Source: Pseudodesulfovibrio sp. zrk46 (GTDB lineage Bacteria > Desulfobacterota > Desulfovibrionia > Desulfovibrionales > Desulfovibrionaceae). From it: a DNA stretch of 64,000 nt. The stretch covers positions 2,622,001 through 2,686,000 of the forward strand of contig NZ_CP051216.1 in the NCBI RefSeq assembly GCF_012516435.1, written 5' to 3'. This document shows, piece after piece, positions 1 through 9,096 of the stretch; positions within the stretch are counted from its first letter, which is position 1, and each line of letters starts with the position of its first letter. A program made the position numbers and the translations under genes. Under the pieces are notes generated by a model. That model was not told where the DNA came from. It searched no databases and worked only from the letters and a program-made list of their open reading frames with translations.

Positions 1-1
1 T

Positions 2-2950
2 ATCTGCTCGAATATCGCTCAACTGTACGTCAAGGAGAAGGATTACGGTAAGGCGCTTGGCTATGCCGAGCAGTCTGACAAGTTGTTGGATGTGGTCGAG
101 AAAATTGGCGTGGTTGCCATTGATGACGACGGCTATGGGGTCCTGGATAGCAGCAAGGAACCGGAATATCGGAATTTCGGCGGCAACAAGGAAAGGATGT
201 TCGACGCCTGGCGTACGACCAATGATTCCGTCCGGATGCAGTATTATCGTGCTGCCGGCGAGTCAGATAAGGCGGATGACATTGGTCGCAAGATGGCAAA
301 GCGGAGCGAAAAACAGGTTGAGAATACCTATGAAGCGACCAAGAAGACGTACATCGACTCACTGAGAGTTCAGGCCAAGTACGACAAGACCCTCACTGAG
401 GCCGAGATCGAACGGCGGGCCGAGGAGCAGGCACAGGCTTCCTTGAGGATGATGGAAGAGACACAGCGTGCCATGCAGGAACGCACTGCCCTCAGGGCGG
501 AAATCTTTCGGCGCAGCATGGTCGGTGAAGGTGGGATCGAAGAGCTGATCGATCGCTTTGTTGAGATTGTTGTCGAACAGAATCCCACGGGTCCGCTCAT
601 GTATGAGAATAATGCGAAGAATGCGGAAAAGAGTGGGCAGGCGGCGCAGATCGCTCAGGCCCGGGATTATCGTCGTTTGGGGGATTATCATCGTGAAAAC
701 GTCTCCAAGCCGTGGGGTATGGCAGTAAAGGCCACGTTACTTCTGGATGTGAATCGTCCACAAGAGGCGCTTCGCTTCCTTGATCAAGCTCTTGCGAAGA
801 TCAAGTCTCCTGCCCCCATGCCGCAAGTTGAAACGGATTTCATTGGCAGCTACTGGCAAACCATGATGGATCAACAGAGCTTTGATCTCATTGCATGGCG
901 TTTTCTCAGGGCGCAAATCCTGACCCGGATGAATGATCCCCGGGCCATCGTGGAGTGGGACAGGGTCATCGACGAGCTGAATAGACCTGCCATTGATGTC
1001 TCAAGCGCATCTCAGGCCGAGAAGCAGGCTGCCATAATGTCAAATATCATGCGTGAAGCAATTCTTGGCGACCGGTATCAGGAACTGGCAGCTTCTGAAA
1101 TCGCTTCCCTCTATGAAAATGTGGGCAAGCAGGGAGAAGGTATCAGGTATATCGACAACCTGCTGAAAACCCGCGAAACAGCGCGTGCATCGTTTTCTGT
1201 CGAGGCCCACAAGCGTGGGTATCTGGCAGCCAACAAGCGCCTGTACGAGCGGTATCTCGCGCTTTCGACAAATGATCCGGGCGTCAATTTGCTAGGCATG
1301 GAGCGGGCAAAGTCTCGCGCCATGGTGGACCTCATGGCGGGTGGTATCGAGAATATAAATGACCCCACGTTGCAAATGGTCGCCATGTATCGGCAGGCGG
1401 CGGCCAGCGAGGCCGGCAAGCAGGCCCAGCAGCGAAAAACCCGGGCCATTGCTGGCAAGGAGCTGGATAAGGGCCTCAAGGAGCTCAAGCGCAACGCTCC
1501 CGAACTACACTCACTGATATCCGTGGATGTGGCTGGAGCCAATCAGCTCGCCGCCTTGCTCGGGCCCGATGCGGTGGCGCTCTCCTACTATGTGTCTGAT
1601 GACGCCCTGTATATCAACGTCATCGGTCAGGGGATCAGAGAGGTCGAGGTCGTTCCCGTTTCCAAGAGCGCCATGTTTGGAGCGGTGTATGACTATCGAC
1701 AGAAGCTGCTTGATCCCTCTTCGAAGTACTCTCGCAAGAGTGGAAAGGTTACCGTGGATTGGAACGTCGACAAGGGAACGCAACGCCTGACTGTCTCCAA
1801 TGGCATGCCGTTTCCTCTGGAAATCAACGGTATCAGCGCCCTGTATCGGTCATATGCTGGTGGTGCCCACTTCCCGTATCTGCCTATGGGATACAGCATG
1901 CAGGTGGCGGTCACAGCAGATGTTCAGTCGATTCCGGCCGGAAAGAAGGCTGTCATATACGAAGAAGAACAGTATGGCGGTGACTGGTCGTACAGCAATT
2001 ACATCGAGAATTACATCGAAACGAACCTCGGGACCGCCTTTGCCTCGGGCATGCTGATCACGGAAGCCGGGAAGGATGACAGTCTGATCGTCATTGAAGA
2101 ACGGGGCTTCTCCTACACGCCACTCAAGCAGTCGCTCTATGATGTGCTGATCAAGCCGGTGAGACAGTATATCGGCAACAAGCAGTTGATCATCGTTCCG
2201 CACAGCGTCCTGCACTTCCTGCCGTTCGAAACCCTCAAGGGGAGCGACGGCAAGTACCTCATTGAAACCAATGCCGTATCCTACACCCCGTCGCTGAATG
2301 CGCTTCGTCTTTGCCGTACCAAGAACAGAGGCAGACCGACCCGATTGGTGGCCTACAGCGATCCTTTGGGCGACCTCTCCTTTGCACGGCAGGAGGTGAA
2401 CACGGTCAGGACCCTCTTTGATGAGTCCGTGGTGCTGACTGGAGAGCAAGTAACTGCGGCATCGGTTGAATCAACCATGGGGCAGGGAGATGTGGTCCAT
2501 TTCGCCTGTCACGGGATCTTCAATCCCGCTTCGCCATTGGATTCCGCTCTGGTCATGGCCAGCGGTTCACAGGGGCAGAGTCTTGGCAGATTGAAGATGG
2601 AGGACCTCAACCTGTTGACCGTGGGCGATATAATGCGCCTCAAGTCCAATCCGTGTCTGGTCTTCCTTTCCGCCTGCGATACAGGCCGGGCCAGAGTCAG
2701 CGGCGGCGATGAACTCATCGGCTTGGTGCGCGGCTTCTTTGTGGCTGGCAGCCCGTCGCTGGTCACCACGTTGTGGCCCATCGACGACCAGTCCACCGCG
2801 TTGCTGGCTGTGCGCTTTTACGAGAATCTGCTCAAGCGCAATATGGACAAGAGTCAGGCGCTTCAAGAGGCAAAGCTCTACCTCATGAAGAACGGTTATG
2901 GTGATCCATACTACTGGGCAGCCTTTGTGCTGCAGGGTGATTGGCGATAG
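2..2950 (+). CDS. TPR-CHAT domain protein (caspase-like peptidase), 5' end outside window
   Basis: The reading frame is open from base 2, so the N-terminus is missing; 982 residues are visible. The first residues already read as a tetratricopeptide repeat (IAQLYVKEKDYGKALGYAEQ), and further helical-repeat sequence runs to about base 1450. The C-terminal part is a CHAT domain, a caspase-like cysteine peptidase fold: the His motif is VVHFACHG near base 2500 and the Cys motif is VFLSACDTG near base 2670. CHAT proteins with TPRs usually act as cytoplasmic proteases or scaffolds, some in stress or cell-death pathways; the substrate cannot be told here. A charged region with glutamate/glutamine-rich helices (bases 380-500) suggests a coiled coil. 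A strong terminator follows at 2978. Confidence 0.85.
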   Translation: MCSNIAQLYVKEKDYGKALGYAEQSDKLLDVVEKIGVVAIDDDGYGVLDSSKEPEYRNFGGNKERMFDAWRTTNDSVRMQYYRAAGESDKADDIGRKMAKRSEKQVENTYEATKKTYIDSLRVQAKYDKTLTEAEIERRAEEQAQASLRMMEETQRAMQERTALRAEIFRRSMVGEGGIEELIDRFVEIVVEQNPTGPLMYENNAKNAEKSGQAAQIAQARDYRRLGDYHRENVSKPWGMAVKATLLLDVNRPQEALRFLDQALAKIKSPAPMPQVETDFIGSYWQTMMDQQSFDLIAWRFLRAQILTRMNDPRAIVEWDRVIDELNRPAIDVSSASQAEKQAAIMSNIMREAILGDRYQELAASEIASLYENVGKQGEGIRYIDNLLKTRETARASFSVEAHKRGYLAANKRLYERYLALSTNDPGVNLLGMERAKSRAMVDLMAGGIENINDPTLQMVAMYRQAAASEAGKQAQQRKTRAIAGKELDKGLKELKRNAPELHSLISVDVAGANQLAALLGPDAVALSYYVSDDALYINVIGQGIREVEVVPVSKSAMFGAVYDYRQKLLDPSSKYSRKSGKVTVDWNVDKGTQRLTVSNGMPFPLEINGISALYRSYAGGAHFPYLPMGYSMQVAVTADVQSIPAGKKAVIYEEEQYGGDWSYSNYIENYIETNLGTAFASGMLITEAGKDDSLIVIEERGFSYTPLKQSLYDVLIKPVRQYIGNKQLIIVPHSVLHFLPFETLKGSDGKYLIETNAVSYTPSLNALRLCRTKNRGRPTRLVAYSDPLGDLSFARQEVNTVRTLFDESVVLTGEQVTAASVESTMGQGDVVHFACHGIFNPASPLDSALVMASGSQGQSLGRLKMEDLNLLTVGDIMRLKSNPCLVFLSACDTGRARVSGGDELIGLVRGFFVAGSPSLVTTLWPIDDQSTALLAVRFYENLLKRNMDKSQALQEAKLYLMKNGYGDPYYWAAFVLQGDWR

Positions 2951-2977
2951 CGGAAAACTCGTTCTATTATCGCAACG

Positions 2978-3014
2978 AAAAGGCTTACGAGGTGGTGTCT
3001 CGTAAGCCTTTTGC
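2978..3014 (+). terminator. Intrinsic terminator after the CHAT gene
   Basis: A 14-bp perfect stem (AAAAGGCTTACGAG with its complement) encloses a 7-nt loop and ends in TTTT, 28 nt after the CHAT stop codon. Confidence 0.85.
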
Positions 3015-3056
3015 TTTGCGTATGGAGGTGGTGCCGCGATTCAATCCAGGCAAAAG

Positions 3057-3087
3057 TGAACCCTCCTCTTAGGGGAAGGGGTACACA
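3057..3087 (+). promoter_or_regulatory. Predicted MerR-type promoter of ackA
   Basis: A -35-like TGAACC (3057-3062) is followed by a 19-nt spacer and a -10-like TACACA (3082-3087). The spacer carries CCCTCC, seven bases, then GGAAGG, one mismatch away from the perfect CCTTCC/GGAAGG dyads found in the two promoters of the cut locus at 20466 and 20857. Long 19-20 nt spacers with a central dyad are the hallmark of promoters activated by MerR-family proteins. The -35 is imperfect (TGAACC against TTGACC), so this is the weakest of the three sites. Confidence 0.55.
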
Positions 3088-3113
3088 TAATGTAATCAAC
3101 GGCATATGCAGAT

Positions 3114-3136
3114 GAATCCTCACTAAAAGAGGATTC
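3114..3136 (+). promoter_or_regulatory. Stem-loop in the ackA leader
   Basis: GAATCCTC and its exact complement GAGGATTC flank a 7-nt A-rich loop. No T-run follows, so it is not an obvious terminator. It lies in the predicted 160-nt untranslated leader of ackA and may affect mRNA stability or translation. I see nothing else clear between here and the start codon. Confidence 0.4.
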
Positions 3137-3253
3137 AAGAATCTAACTCAGTCGGTTTTAGGCATGCTGCTCGTGAGAGTGGCATATCGATACAATTTAG
3201 TGCTGAGGCTCAGGGGCCCTCTGCAGCCAAGGCTTCATCATTCAGGAAAGACA

Positions 3254-4459
3254 ATGAAAATTCTCGTTATCAATTGTGGCAGCTCCTCGCTGAAGTACCA
3301 GCTTCGTGACATGGATAAGGAAATGGTTGTGGCCTCCGGTCTGGTCGAGCGCATCGGTCAGGAGAACGGTGCCATCACCCAGAAGAATACCACCAAGGGT
3401 GAAGAACAGAAGTTCTCCGAGACCCTGCCCGTGGTTGACCATGACGCTGCCATGTCTCTGGTCGCCGACCGCCTGACCAACGACGAGTGGGGCGTTATCG
3501 CATCTCTGGACGAGATCGATGCCGTGGGCCATCGTATCGTGCAGGGTGGTGACGTCTTCCAGAATCCGGTGCTGATCACCGAAGAGGTCAAGGAAACCAT
3601 TCGCTCCTTTGTCCCGCTGGCACCGCTGCACAACCCCGCCCACCTGATGGGTATTGATGCCGCCATAAAGCTGCTGCCCGAAGTGCCGGAAGTGGCCGTG
3701 TTTGACACCGAGTTCCATCAGACCATGCCGGAAAAGGCGTTCATGTATCCGCTCCCCAAGGAGCTGTACAAGGAATACCGCATTCGCAAATACGGTTTCC
3801 ACGGCACCTCTCACAAGTACGTCACCCGTCTGGCAGCCCAGCACCTGGGCAAGCAGGTGGAAGAGGTCAACTTGATCACCCTGCACCTTGGCAATGGATG
3901 CTCCATGGCTGCCGTGAAGAACGGCAAGTGCGTGGACACCACCATGGGCATGACCCCGCTGGCTGGCCTCATGATGGGCTCCCGCAGCGGTGATATTGAT
4001 CCGGCCATCATCTCCTTCCTCGCCGAGAACCGAGGCGACTCCGTTGCCGACATCGACAAGATGCTCAACAAGGAAAGCGGTCTGATCGGTCTGTGTGGCA
4101 TGAGTGACATGCGCGATATCCACGCCGCCTGTGAGCAGGGTAACGAAGATGCACAGCTCGCCTTTGAGATGTTTGCCTACCGCATCAAGAAGACCATCGG
4201 CTCCTACTTCGCTGTTCTCGGCGATGTGGATGCCATCATCTTTACCGCCGGCATTGGCGAGAACGACGACATTGCCCGTGCAGCCGTGTGCGAAGGCATG
4301 GAGCGTTTCGGCCTGACTCTGGATGCCGAGGAAAATGCCACCCGCAAGCCTGGTGTCCGTGAAATTCAGGCAGGCAACAGCGGCGTGCCCATCCTGATTG
4401 TTCCCACCGATGAAGAGTTGGAAATTGCTCAGGCTACCGTGAAGGTGGTCAAGGCATAG
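3254..4459 (+). CDS. ackA: Acetate kinase
   Basis: AckA converts acetyl phosphate and ADP to acetate and ATP in the cytoplasm. The protein is 401 residues, the usual length. It starts with the ASKHA phosphate-1 motif NCGSSSLKY and carries the family signature HGTSHKYV, the phosphate-2 loop LHLGNGCS and the adenosine motif FTAGIGEN. The frame extends further upstream, but ATG 3254 is preceded by AGGAAAG and gives the family N-terminus MKILVINCG. It sits beside, and convergent with, a choline microcompartment operon that contains PduL but no kinase, so it supplies the ATP-yielding last step. Its promoter resembles the two cut promoters, which supports co-regulation. Confidence 0.97.
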   Translation: MKILVINCGSSSLKYQLRDMDKEMVVASGLVERIGQENGAITQKNTTKGEEQKFSETLPVVDHDAAMSLVADRLTNDEWGVIASLDEIDAVGHRIVQGGDVFQNPVLITEEVKETIRSFVPLAPLHNPAHLMGIDAAIKLLPEVPEVAVFDTEFHQTMPEKAFMYPLPKELYKEYRIRKYGFHGTSHKYVTRLAAQHLGKQVEEVNLITLHLGNGCSMAAVKNGKCVDTTMGMTPLAGLMMGSRSGDIDPAIISFLAENRGDSVADIDKMLNKESGLIGLCGMSDMRDIHAACEQGNEDAQLAFEMFAYRIKKTIGSYFAVLGDVDAIIFTAGIGENDDIARAAVCEGMERFGLTLDAEENATRKPGVREIQAGNSGVPILIVPTDEELEIAQATVKVVKA

Positions 4460-4477
4460 CTCTGACCGAAGTAATTA

Positions 4478-4514
4478 AAAAAGCCCCGGGCGGAATATCC
4501 GTTCGGGGCTTTTT
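4478..4514. terminator. Bidirectional terminator between ackA and the shell operon
   Basis: An 11-bp perfect stem (AAAAAGCCCCG and its complement) has T-runs on both strands. It can end ackA on the plus strand and the 19-gene microcompartment operon on the minus strand. Confidence 0.85.
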
Positions 4515-4523
4515 CTTTGGAGG

Positions 4524-4946
4524 CTAATCAAGCATGTCCCTGAGGACGTCGATTCCTGTGCCGTCTTTGGCGCTGGTTGGGACGATGGTACGTGCCCCCG
4601 CATTTCTGAGAAATAGCTCGGCTCGTTCTGCGTTGGCGTTCGGAGCGTCCATCTTGGAGATCACGCCCACAACGGGACGATTGAAGATGGGTGCGAACAG
4701 TGGCGGGAAAAGGCTGGTGTTGCGGGTAGCGTCCTGCACCATGATGAGGGTGTCGCAGTCGGCAGAGGAGGTGATCAGCGCATGGTAGTAGCGGCTGTTT
4801 TCCAGAAACTCGCCCGGTGTGTTGATGAAGTCGCCAAAGTACTCGACGGCCATGGCCCGGTGAGAGTGGAATTCCTCTCCCGAGAGCGCCCTGATCAGGC
4901 TGCTCTTGCCTGCCCGGGTTTCACCTATGAGCATCGTCTTTTTCAT
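4524..4946 (-). CDS. EutP/PduV-family small GTPase-like protein
   Basis: This 140-residue protein belongs to the Ras-like P-loop family associated with microcompartment operons (EutP, PduV). The Walker A loop GETRAGKSS is at residues 8-16, a G4-like motif SKMD is near residue 97, and a G5-like TSAK is near residue 124. Switch regions are reduced, as is usual for PduV. Family members bind or hydrolyse nucleotide and have been linked to microcompartment positioning or, for EutP, to acetate-kinase activity; which applies here is unknown. It is the last gene of the operon and follows the EutS/PduU-like shell protein by 12 nt, the same pairing as pduU-pduV. Confidence 0.88.
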   Translation of the reverse strand: MKKTMLIGETRAGKSSLIRALSGEEFHSHRAMAVEYFGDFINTPGEFLENSRYYHALITSSADCDTLIMVQDATRNTSLFPPLFAPIFNRPVVGVISKMDAPNANAERAELFLRNAGARTIVPTSAKDGTGIDVLRDMLD

Positions 4947-4958
4947 GACAGAGGTTGG

Positions 4959-5318
4959 CTAGGAGCGGGTGAGTTCCACGGAAGTGTACTTGAGGACATC
5001 CTCAAAGTATTCGAGCGCGGCCCGCAGGGATGCTTCCACGCTCGCCACATCGCCAGTGAAGAGCAGGGAACCGCCGAAACGGTCCAGGAATCCGATCTCA
5101 ACGGAGGCAGCCTTGGTGGCGACGTCGGCGGCAATGATCACACCCTCGCTGGGGGTGATGGTCATGATGCCGATGGCGCCAGTGGTTTCATTGTCGAGAC
5201 CGAGCTTCAGGTAGATGTCGCGCTGGGGGCTGGCGATGAGATGGGCAAGCGTAACCTGCTTGCCCGGTACATATTCCTGAATGATCCGCTGTTTGGTTTC
5301 TTCCGGTTGGTAGGACAT
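4959..5318 (-). CDS. Permuted BMC-H shell protein, EutS/PduU-like
   Basis: This 119-residue bacterial-microcompartment shell protein has the circular permutation typical of EutS and PduU: an N-terminal segment containing [18 protein letters not shown], which in PduU forms a small beta-barrel cap on the pore, precedes the core with [13 protein letters not shown] and [14 protein letters not shown]. It should form a hexameric tile in a facet of the shell. It sits between a PduT-like tandem shell protein and the PduV-like GTPase, an order shared with pdu and other GRM loci. Confidence 0.92.
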   Translation of the reverse strand: MSYQPEETKQRIIQEYVPGKQVTLAHLIASPQRDIYLKLGLDNETTGAIGIMTITPSEGVIIAADVATKAASVEIGFLDRFGGSLLFTGDVASVEASLRAALEYFEDVLKYTSVELTRS

Positions 5319-5341
5319 TATGATTCCTTGAAAATAACAGG

Positions 5342-5893
5342 TTACAGCAGTTGGTTTTTGAGCTCTTCGCTGGGAGAGGGGATGACCACATGGCTGTGGA
5401 CCGGGCCGGACTCGGCCACGCCCTCGACACCGGCGTCTACAGAGGCCTGCACGGAGCCGACATCACCGGTCATGGTGACGAAAGCCTTGCCGGCCATTCC
5501 GGATGCGGTGCGGATCTCCAGCAGAGAAACAGAACCGGCCTTGGCGGCAGCATCGGCTGCGAGGATGCAGGAGGCGGTGGTGTAGGTCTCGATGACTCCC
5601 AAAGCGTCGATTCTCGGGGCAACGGTGGTGCCGCTGAGGGCCGGGATCACGTCCTCGTGCACGCTGGGGATGGTAAACCAGTCCACGACCATGTCCGCGC
5701 CGATTTTACAGCCCGTATCAACCGAGCTTTGCACAGCTCCGACATCGCCGGTGATGATGACGACGTACCGTCCGGGGCAGGTGGGACGAGCCAGAACGAG
5801 CTGCACTTCTGCTGCTTTGATCATCTCGTCGGCGACATACATTCCCATGGCAACACTGTTGAGTTCAACACATCCGATTGTCCGTATCTTCAT
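5342..5893 (-). CDS. Tandem BMC-domain shell protein (BMC-T), PduT-like
   Basis: Two BMC domains lie in 183 residues: the first starts at [20 protein letters not shown], the second at [20 protein letters not shown]. Such proteins form trimers that fill a hexagonal shell position. The gene lies 11 nt downstream of the PduS-like electron-transfer flavoprotein, the same pairing as pduS-pduT, where PduT carries a pore [4Fe-4S] cluster and may pass electrons across the shell. Cys residues occur at GCVE, PTCPG, DTGCK and ASCIL; which, if any, bind iron is inference. Confidence 0.92.
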   Translation of the reverse strand: MKIRTIGCVELNSVAMGMYVADEMIKAAEVQLVLARPTCPGRYVVIITGDVGAVQSSVDTGCKIGADMVVDWFTIPSVHEDVIPALSGTTVAPRIDALGVIETYTTASCILAADAAAKAGSVSLLEIRTASGMAGKAFVTMTGDVGSVQASVDAGVEGVAESGPVHSHVVIPSPSEELKNQLL

Positions 5894-5904
5894 GCTATTT
5901 CCCC

Positions 5905-7230
5905 TTATGCTTTGATGGTGACGGCGTTGTCAGTGATGGATTCGACCACACCGCTGATGCTGGCGTGGATCTGCGCGCCAAGTGCGCCCTCTGGAATATC
6001 TCCGATCAGGTCTCCCTGCTGGACATTGTCGCCCACCGAGACCTTGCAGGTCGACGGCGCACCGATGTGCTGGTGCAGCGGGATGGTGACCGAGGAGACG
6101 GTCATTTCGCCACAATAGGGGCGATCGACGTTGTATTTGGTGAGGTCAAGGCGCTGGATGAGACGATCAATGGGCACCCTTCGCTGTTTGCGGAAAGGAT
6201 TGGGCTTGTACTCGTCGGTTGTTGCTTCCCACCGAACCCGATTGGCCATGAACTCACGCTTGATCTGGGCGTTGACCTCTCGCGGAGAGATGCCCATGGG
6301 GCAGGCGAACTTTTCGCACACGCCGCACTCGGAGCAGAGCAGGGCTTCCTTGGCGGATTCGGTCTCCATGGTTTGGGATTCCATCACGCGCATGAGCTTA
6401 TGTGGATGAATGGAATGGCCCAGCAGGTTGCGGGGACACAGGTCAGTGCATCGTGTGCACTGGCAGCAGATCGTCGTGGTGATGCGGCGCAGACGCTCCG
6501 GAGACATGATCTTTGGAGCGACCACGTTGTGGTCGGGCGGCAGCACGATGAGGCCCGTGGTGGTTTTGGTCACGGGCTGGTTAATGTCCTCAATCACCCG
6601 GCCCATCATGGGGCCGCCGTTGACGACTTTGAAATCGGAGATGGTCGGGCCGCCCGCAAATTCGAGCACTTCGCTGATCAGCGTTCCCACAGGTACTTTG
6701 AGCACCATGGGATTCTTAACTTCACCGAGAACAGTGAGATAGCGGTGGGTGACAGGCTGGTCTTCCATGGCGCGGGCGATGTTCAGCAGGGATTCGACGT
6801 TGCTGACCACGGCGCCTACCTGCAAGGGCAACCCCTGTTCCGGAATGGTCCTGCCGAGGACTTCCTGCACCAGTACCTGTTCGTCGCCGATAGGATAAAA
6901 GTCGCCCAGCTCAAAGACCTCGAGACGAGCATCCTTGAGCTGGTTAATACATTCCTGCACGGCCTTCACGGTTGCGGCGTGTCTGCCCTTGACGCAGACG
7001 ATGCCCTTCGCGGCCCCGACACAGTCCATGACTGTTATGAGGCCTCGAATAACGGTGTCCGGATCTTTTTCAAGAAGATGGATGTCACTCTTGAGGAGTG
7101 GCTCGCAGGATGCGCCGTTGACCAGAACGGTGTCCACATTGGCGCCGGCTTTCACATGGGTCGGAAACCCTGCGCCGCCAGCACCGATAATGCCTGCTTC
7201 CCTGATTTTCGTTACGATATCCTGCTGCAT
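5905..7230 (-). CDS. PduS-like flavoprotein / RnfC-related NADH oxidoreductase
   Basis: The 441-residue protein has the RnfC/NuoF-type N-terminal flavin and NADH-binding region (GIIGAGGAGFPTHVKAG near residues 14-30), a SLBB-type middle segment, two [4Fe-4S] cysteine motifs CCQCTRCTDLCP and CSECGVCEKFACP near residues 265-320, and a C-terminal barrel-sandwich domain. PduS is a cobalamin reductase, but GRM loci lack B12 enzymes, so a role in reoxidising NADH or feeding electrons to the PduT-like protein next to it is more likely. ATG 7230 is preferred over the GTG two codons earlier because GAGGAG lies at proper spacing. Confidence 0.92.
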   Translation of the reverse strand: MQQDIVTKIREAGIIGAGGAGFPTHVKAGANVDTVLVNGASCEPLLKSDIHLLEKDPDTVIRGLITVMDCVGAAKGIVCVKGRHAATVKAVQECINQLKDARLEVFELGDFYPIGDEQVLVQEVLGRTIPEQGLPLQVGAVVSNVESLLNIARAMEDQPVTHRYLTVLGEVKNPMVLKVPVGTLISEVLEFAGGPTISDFKVVNGGPMMGRVIEDINQPVTKTTTGLIVLPPDHNVVAPKIMSPERLRRITTTICCQCTRCTDLCPRNLLGHSIHPHKLMRVMESQTMETESAKEALLCSECGVCEKFACPMGISPREVNAQIKREFMANRVRWEATTDEYKPNPFRKQRRVPIDRLIQRLDLTKYNVDRPYCGEMTVSSVTIPLHQHIGAPSTCKVSVGDNVQQGDLIGDIPEGALGAQIHASISGVVESITDNAVTIKA

Positions 7231-7264
7231 GACCACTCCTCTTTGTTAGTATGACAGTCGTTGT

Positions 7265-8374
7265 TTACCAGGCCTCTTCCAGCAGAAGTTTCACGTCGCC
7301 GTGTGACGGTTGCCTGGGGTTGCCCCCGGTGCAGATGTCTTCGAGGACGTTGCTTGCCATGGTGTCCATCTGTTCGCGGAATACGGACTCGTCGATCTTC
7401 AGGTCGCGGATGCGATTGGGGATGCCCATGGAGTCGTTCATGTCGCGAATGGCCTGAATCAGGCTCTCCGTGCCTTCTTCCACCTTGGTGGCTGCGAGGC
7501 CGAGGGCCTGTGCGATTTCCTGATAGCGGATTCCTGCGTCGAAGATGTTGAAGCGGATGGCGTGGGAAAGCATGGAGGCATTGGCCAGACCGTGGGGTAC
7601 GTGGAAGATGCCGCCGAGGCTGTGGGCCACGCCGTGGGTGATACCCAGACCGCTGTTGTTGAACGCCATGCCAGCCATGCAGGAGGCGAGCAGCATCTGC
7701 GTACGCGCTTCCATGTCGTCGCCGTTGGCGTACGCGCGGGGCAGGAATTCAAAGACGCACTTGATGGCGTGCAGGGCGTAGATGGAAGTGAATGCGTTGG
7801 CCTGTCTGGAGGTGTATGCCTCGATGGCGTGGGTAAGCACGTCCATACCCGTTGCCGCGGTGACGTGGGGCGGCAGGGAGCGGGTGAAGCGGGCGTCCAG
7901 AATGGCCATGTCCGGGATCAGGTCGTCATCATTGAGGGGAATCTTGACCTCGTTGACCTTGTCGGTGACCACGGAGATGGCGGTCACTTCGGAGCCAGTG
8001 CCACTGGTTGTCGGAATGGCTACCAGCATAGGCTTGACCGGGTTCTCACTTGCCTTGTGACCGAAGTGACCGATGGCCTTGGCCGCATCTATGGGGGAAC
8101 CGCCGCCCAGTGCAATGATCAGGTCTGCATGATCCTGCATGAACAGCTTCGCGCCCTTCATAACGGTCTCCAGAGACGGGTCAGGCTCAACGGCATCGAA
8201 CGTCCTGTGAGGGATGCCCGCACGGTCAAGGTGGCTCTTTACGCGATCAGCGAAGCCTATTTTAACCATGAACGGATCAGTTACGATGAAAGCCTGCTTT
8301 GCCGGGAGGTCTTCAATGTTTGCCAATGCATCTTCGCCGTAGCAGATTTTGGTTTTCCCGTAGAAATGTGTCAC
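7265..8374 (-). CDS. cutO: Iron-dependent alcohol dehydrogenase (acetaldehyde to ethanol)
   Basis: This 369-residue group III iron-containing alcohol dehydrogenase reduces acetaldehyde to ethanol with NADH and so recycles NAD+ inside the microcompartment. The nucleotide-binding motif GGGSPIDAAKAIG is near residues 93-105 and TTSGTGSEVT near 136-145. The iron-binding Asp and His residues lie in the family motifs around MDVLTHAIEAY and in GLGITHGVAHSLGGIFHVPHG. The symbol follows usage for choline-utilisation clusters. It is about 110 nt downstream of a BMC-H gene, with a strong hairpin between them that may set a lower level of this enzyme relative to the shell protein. Confidence 0.95.
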   Translation of the reverse strand: MTHFYGKTKICYGEDALANIEDLPAKQAFIVTDPFMVKIGFADRVKSHLDRAGIPHRTFDAVEPDPSLETVMKGAKLFMQDHADLIIALGGGSPIDAAKAIGHFGHKASENPVKPMLVAIPTTSGTGSEVTAISVVTDKVNEVKIPLNDDDLIPDMAILDARFTRSLPPHVTAATGMDVLTHAIEAYTSRQANAFTSIYALHAIKCVFEFLPRAYANGDDMEARTQMLLASCMAGMAFNNSGLGITHGVAHSLGGIFHVPHGLANASMLSHAIRFNIFDAGIRYQEIAQALGLAATKVEEGTESLIQAIRDMNDSMGIPNRIRDLKIDESVFREQMDTMASNVLEDICTGGNPRQPSHGDVKLLLEEAW

Positions 8375-8436
8375 CAGAGTCTCCGATATATCTTGAAATT
8401 CAGTTCGTTTAGTTGGTTGTAATTCAGTGCATGTCA

Positions 8437-8469
8437 GGTCTCAGCCGAACCGTGTGTCCGGCTGAGACC
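8437..8469 (-). promoter_or_regulatory. Intercistronic stem-loop after a BMC-H gene
   Basis: An 11-bp perfect inverted repeat (GGTCTCAGCCG and its complement, 11-nt loop) lies 12 nt after the stop of the BMC-H gene at 8481. There is no T-run. A 3' protective hairpin that stabilises the upstream shell mRNA is the likeliest role; a similar hairpin follows the other BMC-H gene. Confidence 0.6.
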
Positions 8470-8480
8470 CGTTATTCATG

Positions 8481-8750
8481 CTATTTGGGAAGGATTGCTT
8501 CCACTTCGTCGTGGGGGCGGGGGATGACGTGGACGCTCAGCAGTTCGCCGACAGCGTCAGCAGCAGCTGCGCCAGCGTCGGTTGCTGCCTTGACGGCACC
8601 TACGTCGCCGCGGACCATGACGGTCACCAGACCGCCGCCTACCTGCTCACGACCCACCAGCTGAACGTTGGCGGATTTGACCATGGCATCTGCGGCCTCG
8701 ACCGCGCCAACCAGTCCCTTGGTCTCGATCATACCCAGTGCATTCATCAT
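8481..8750 (-). CDS. BMC-H hexameric shell protein, second copy
   Basis: An 89-residue single-domain shell protein of the PduA/CcmK type ([21 protein letters not shown]; pore-region [15 protein letters not shown]-terminal [15 protein letters not shown]). It is nearly identical to the 92-residue protein encoded at 12206, differing mainly in surface positions and the C-terminal tail, so it probably arose by duplication and forms the bulk facet tile. A hairpin follows it directly. Confidence 0.95.
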   Translation of the reverse strand: MMNALGMIETKGLVGAVEAADAMVKSANVQLVGREQVGGGLVTVMVRGDVGAVKAATDAGAAAADAVGELLSVHVIPRPHDEVEAILPK

Positions 8751-8775
8751 GATATTCTCCTTTTGTGGTTAACGA

Positions 8776-9093
8776 CTAAATGTTGTCCCGAATAGTCTTC
8801 ACGGCCTGACAGGTCAGGGCCTTCAGAGTCTCCGGATCGTTGATTCCGAATTCGTTCTTGATCATTGCGCCCACGGCAATGAGAAGCTCTTCGCCACCGG
8901 CAACGGCCGGTGCTTCGCAGCAGCATGCTTCGTCATGTTCCGGCTTTTCGCCGCAGACGATGGCAATGCCCTTGTTGCTCAGCGCGTCCTTGGCCCCGGG
9001 GGTCAGGATCATGCTGTTATTGGCATAAAATGTTTTGCCGTCCTGGCTGAGGTGGGCGGCGATGTCGCCCGCTTCCACGAGTTGCTTTTTCAT
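8776..9093 (-). CDS. Small protein resembling the N-terminal part of EutT/EutQ
   Basis: This 105-residue protein is not a shell protein. Its first half, with EAGDIAAHLSQ and then ILTPGAKDALSNKGIAIVCG, resembles the N-terminal segment that EutT and EutQ share (a TP-A-x-D-x-L-x-x-x-x-I pattern). A linker with three adjacent Cys (EACCCEAP, near residues 56-63) follows, then a helical tail ILLIAVGAMIKNEFG...TIRDNI-like. No enzymatic core is visible. The Cys cluster could hold metal or an Fe-S centre, which is inference. The gene is 3 nt downstream of a BMC-T gene, so it is translationally linked to shell production. Confidence 0.6.
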   Translation of the reverse strand: MKKQLVEAGDIAAHLSQDGKTFYANNSMILTPGAKDALSNKGIAIVCGEKPEHDEACCCEAPAVAGGEELLIAVGAMIKNEFGINDPETLKALTCQAVKTIRDNI

Positions 9094-9096
9094 TGG

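Noticed and set aside
3242..4123. A 293-codon minus-strand frame opposite ackA
   Set aside because: Shadow of ackA; no domain and no ribosome site.
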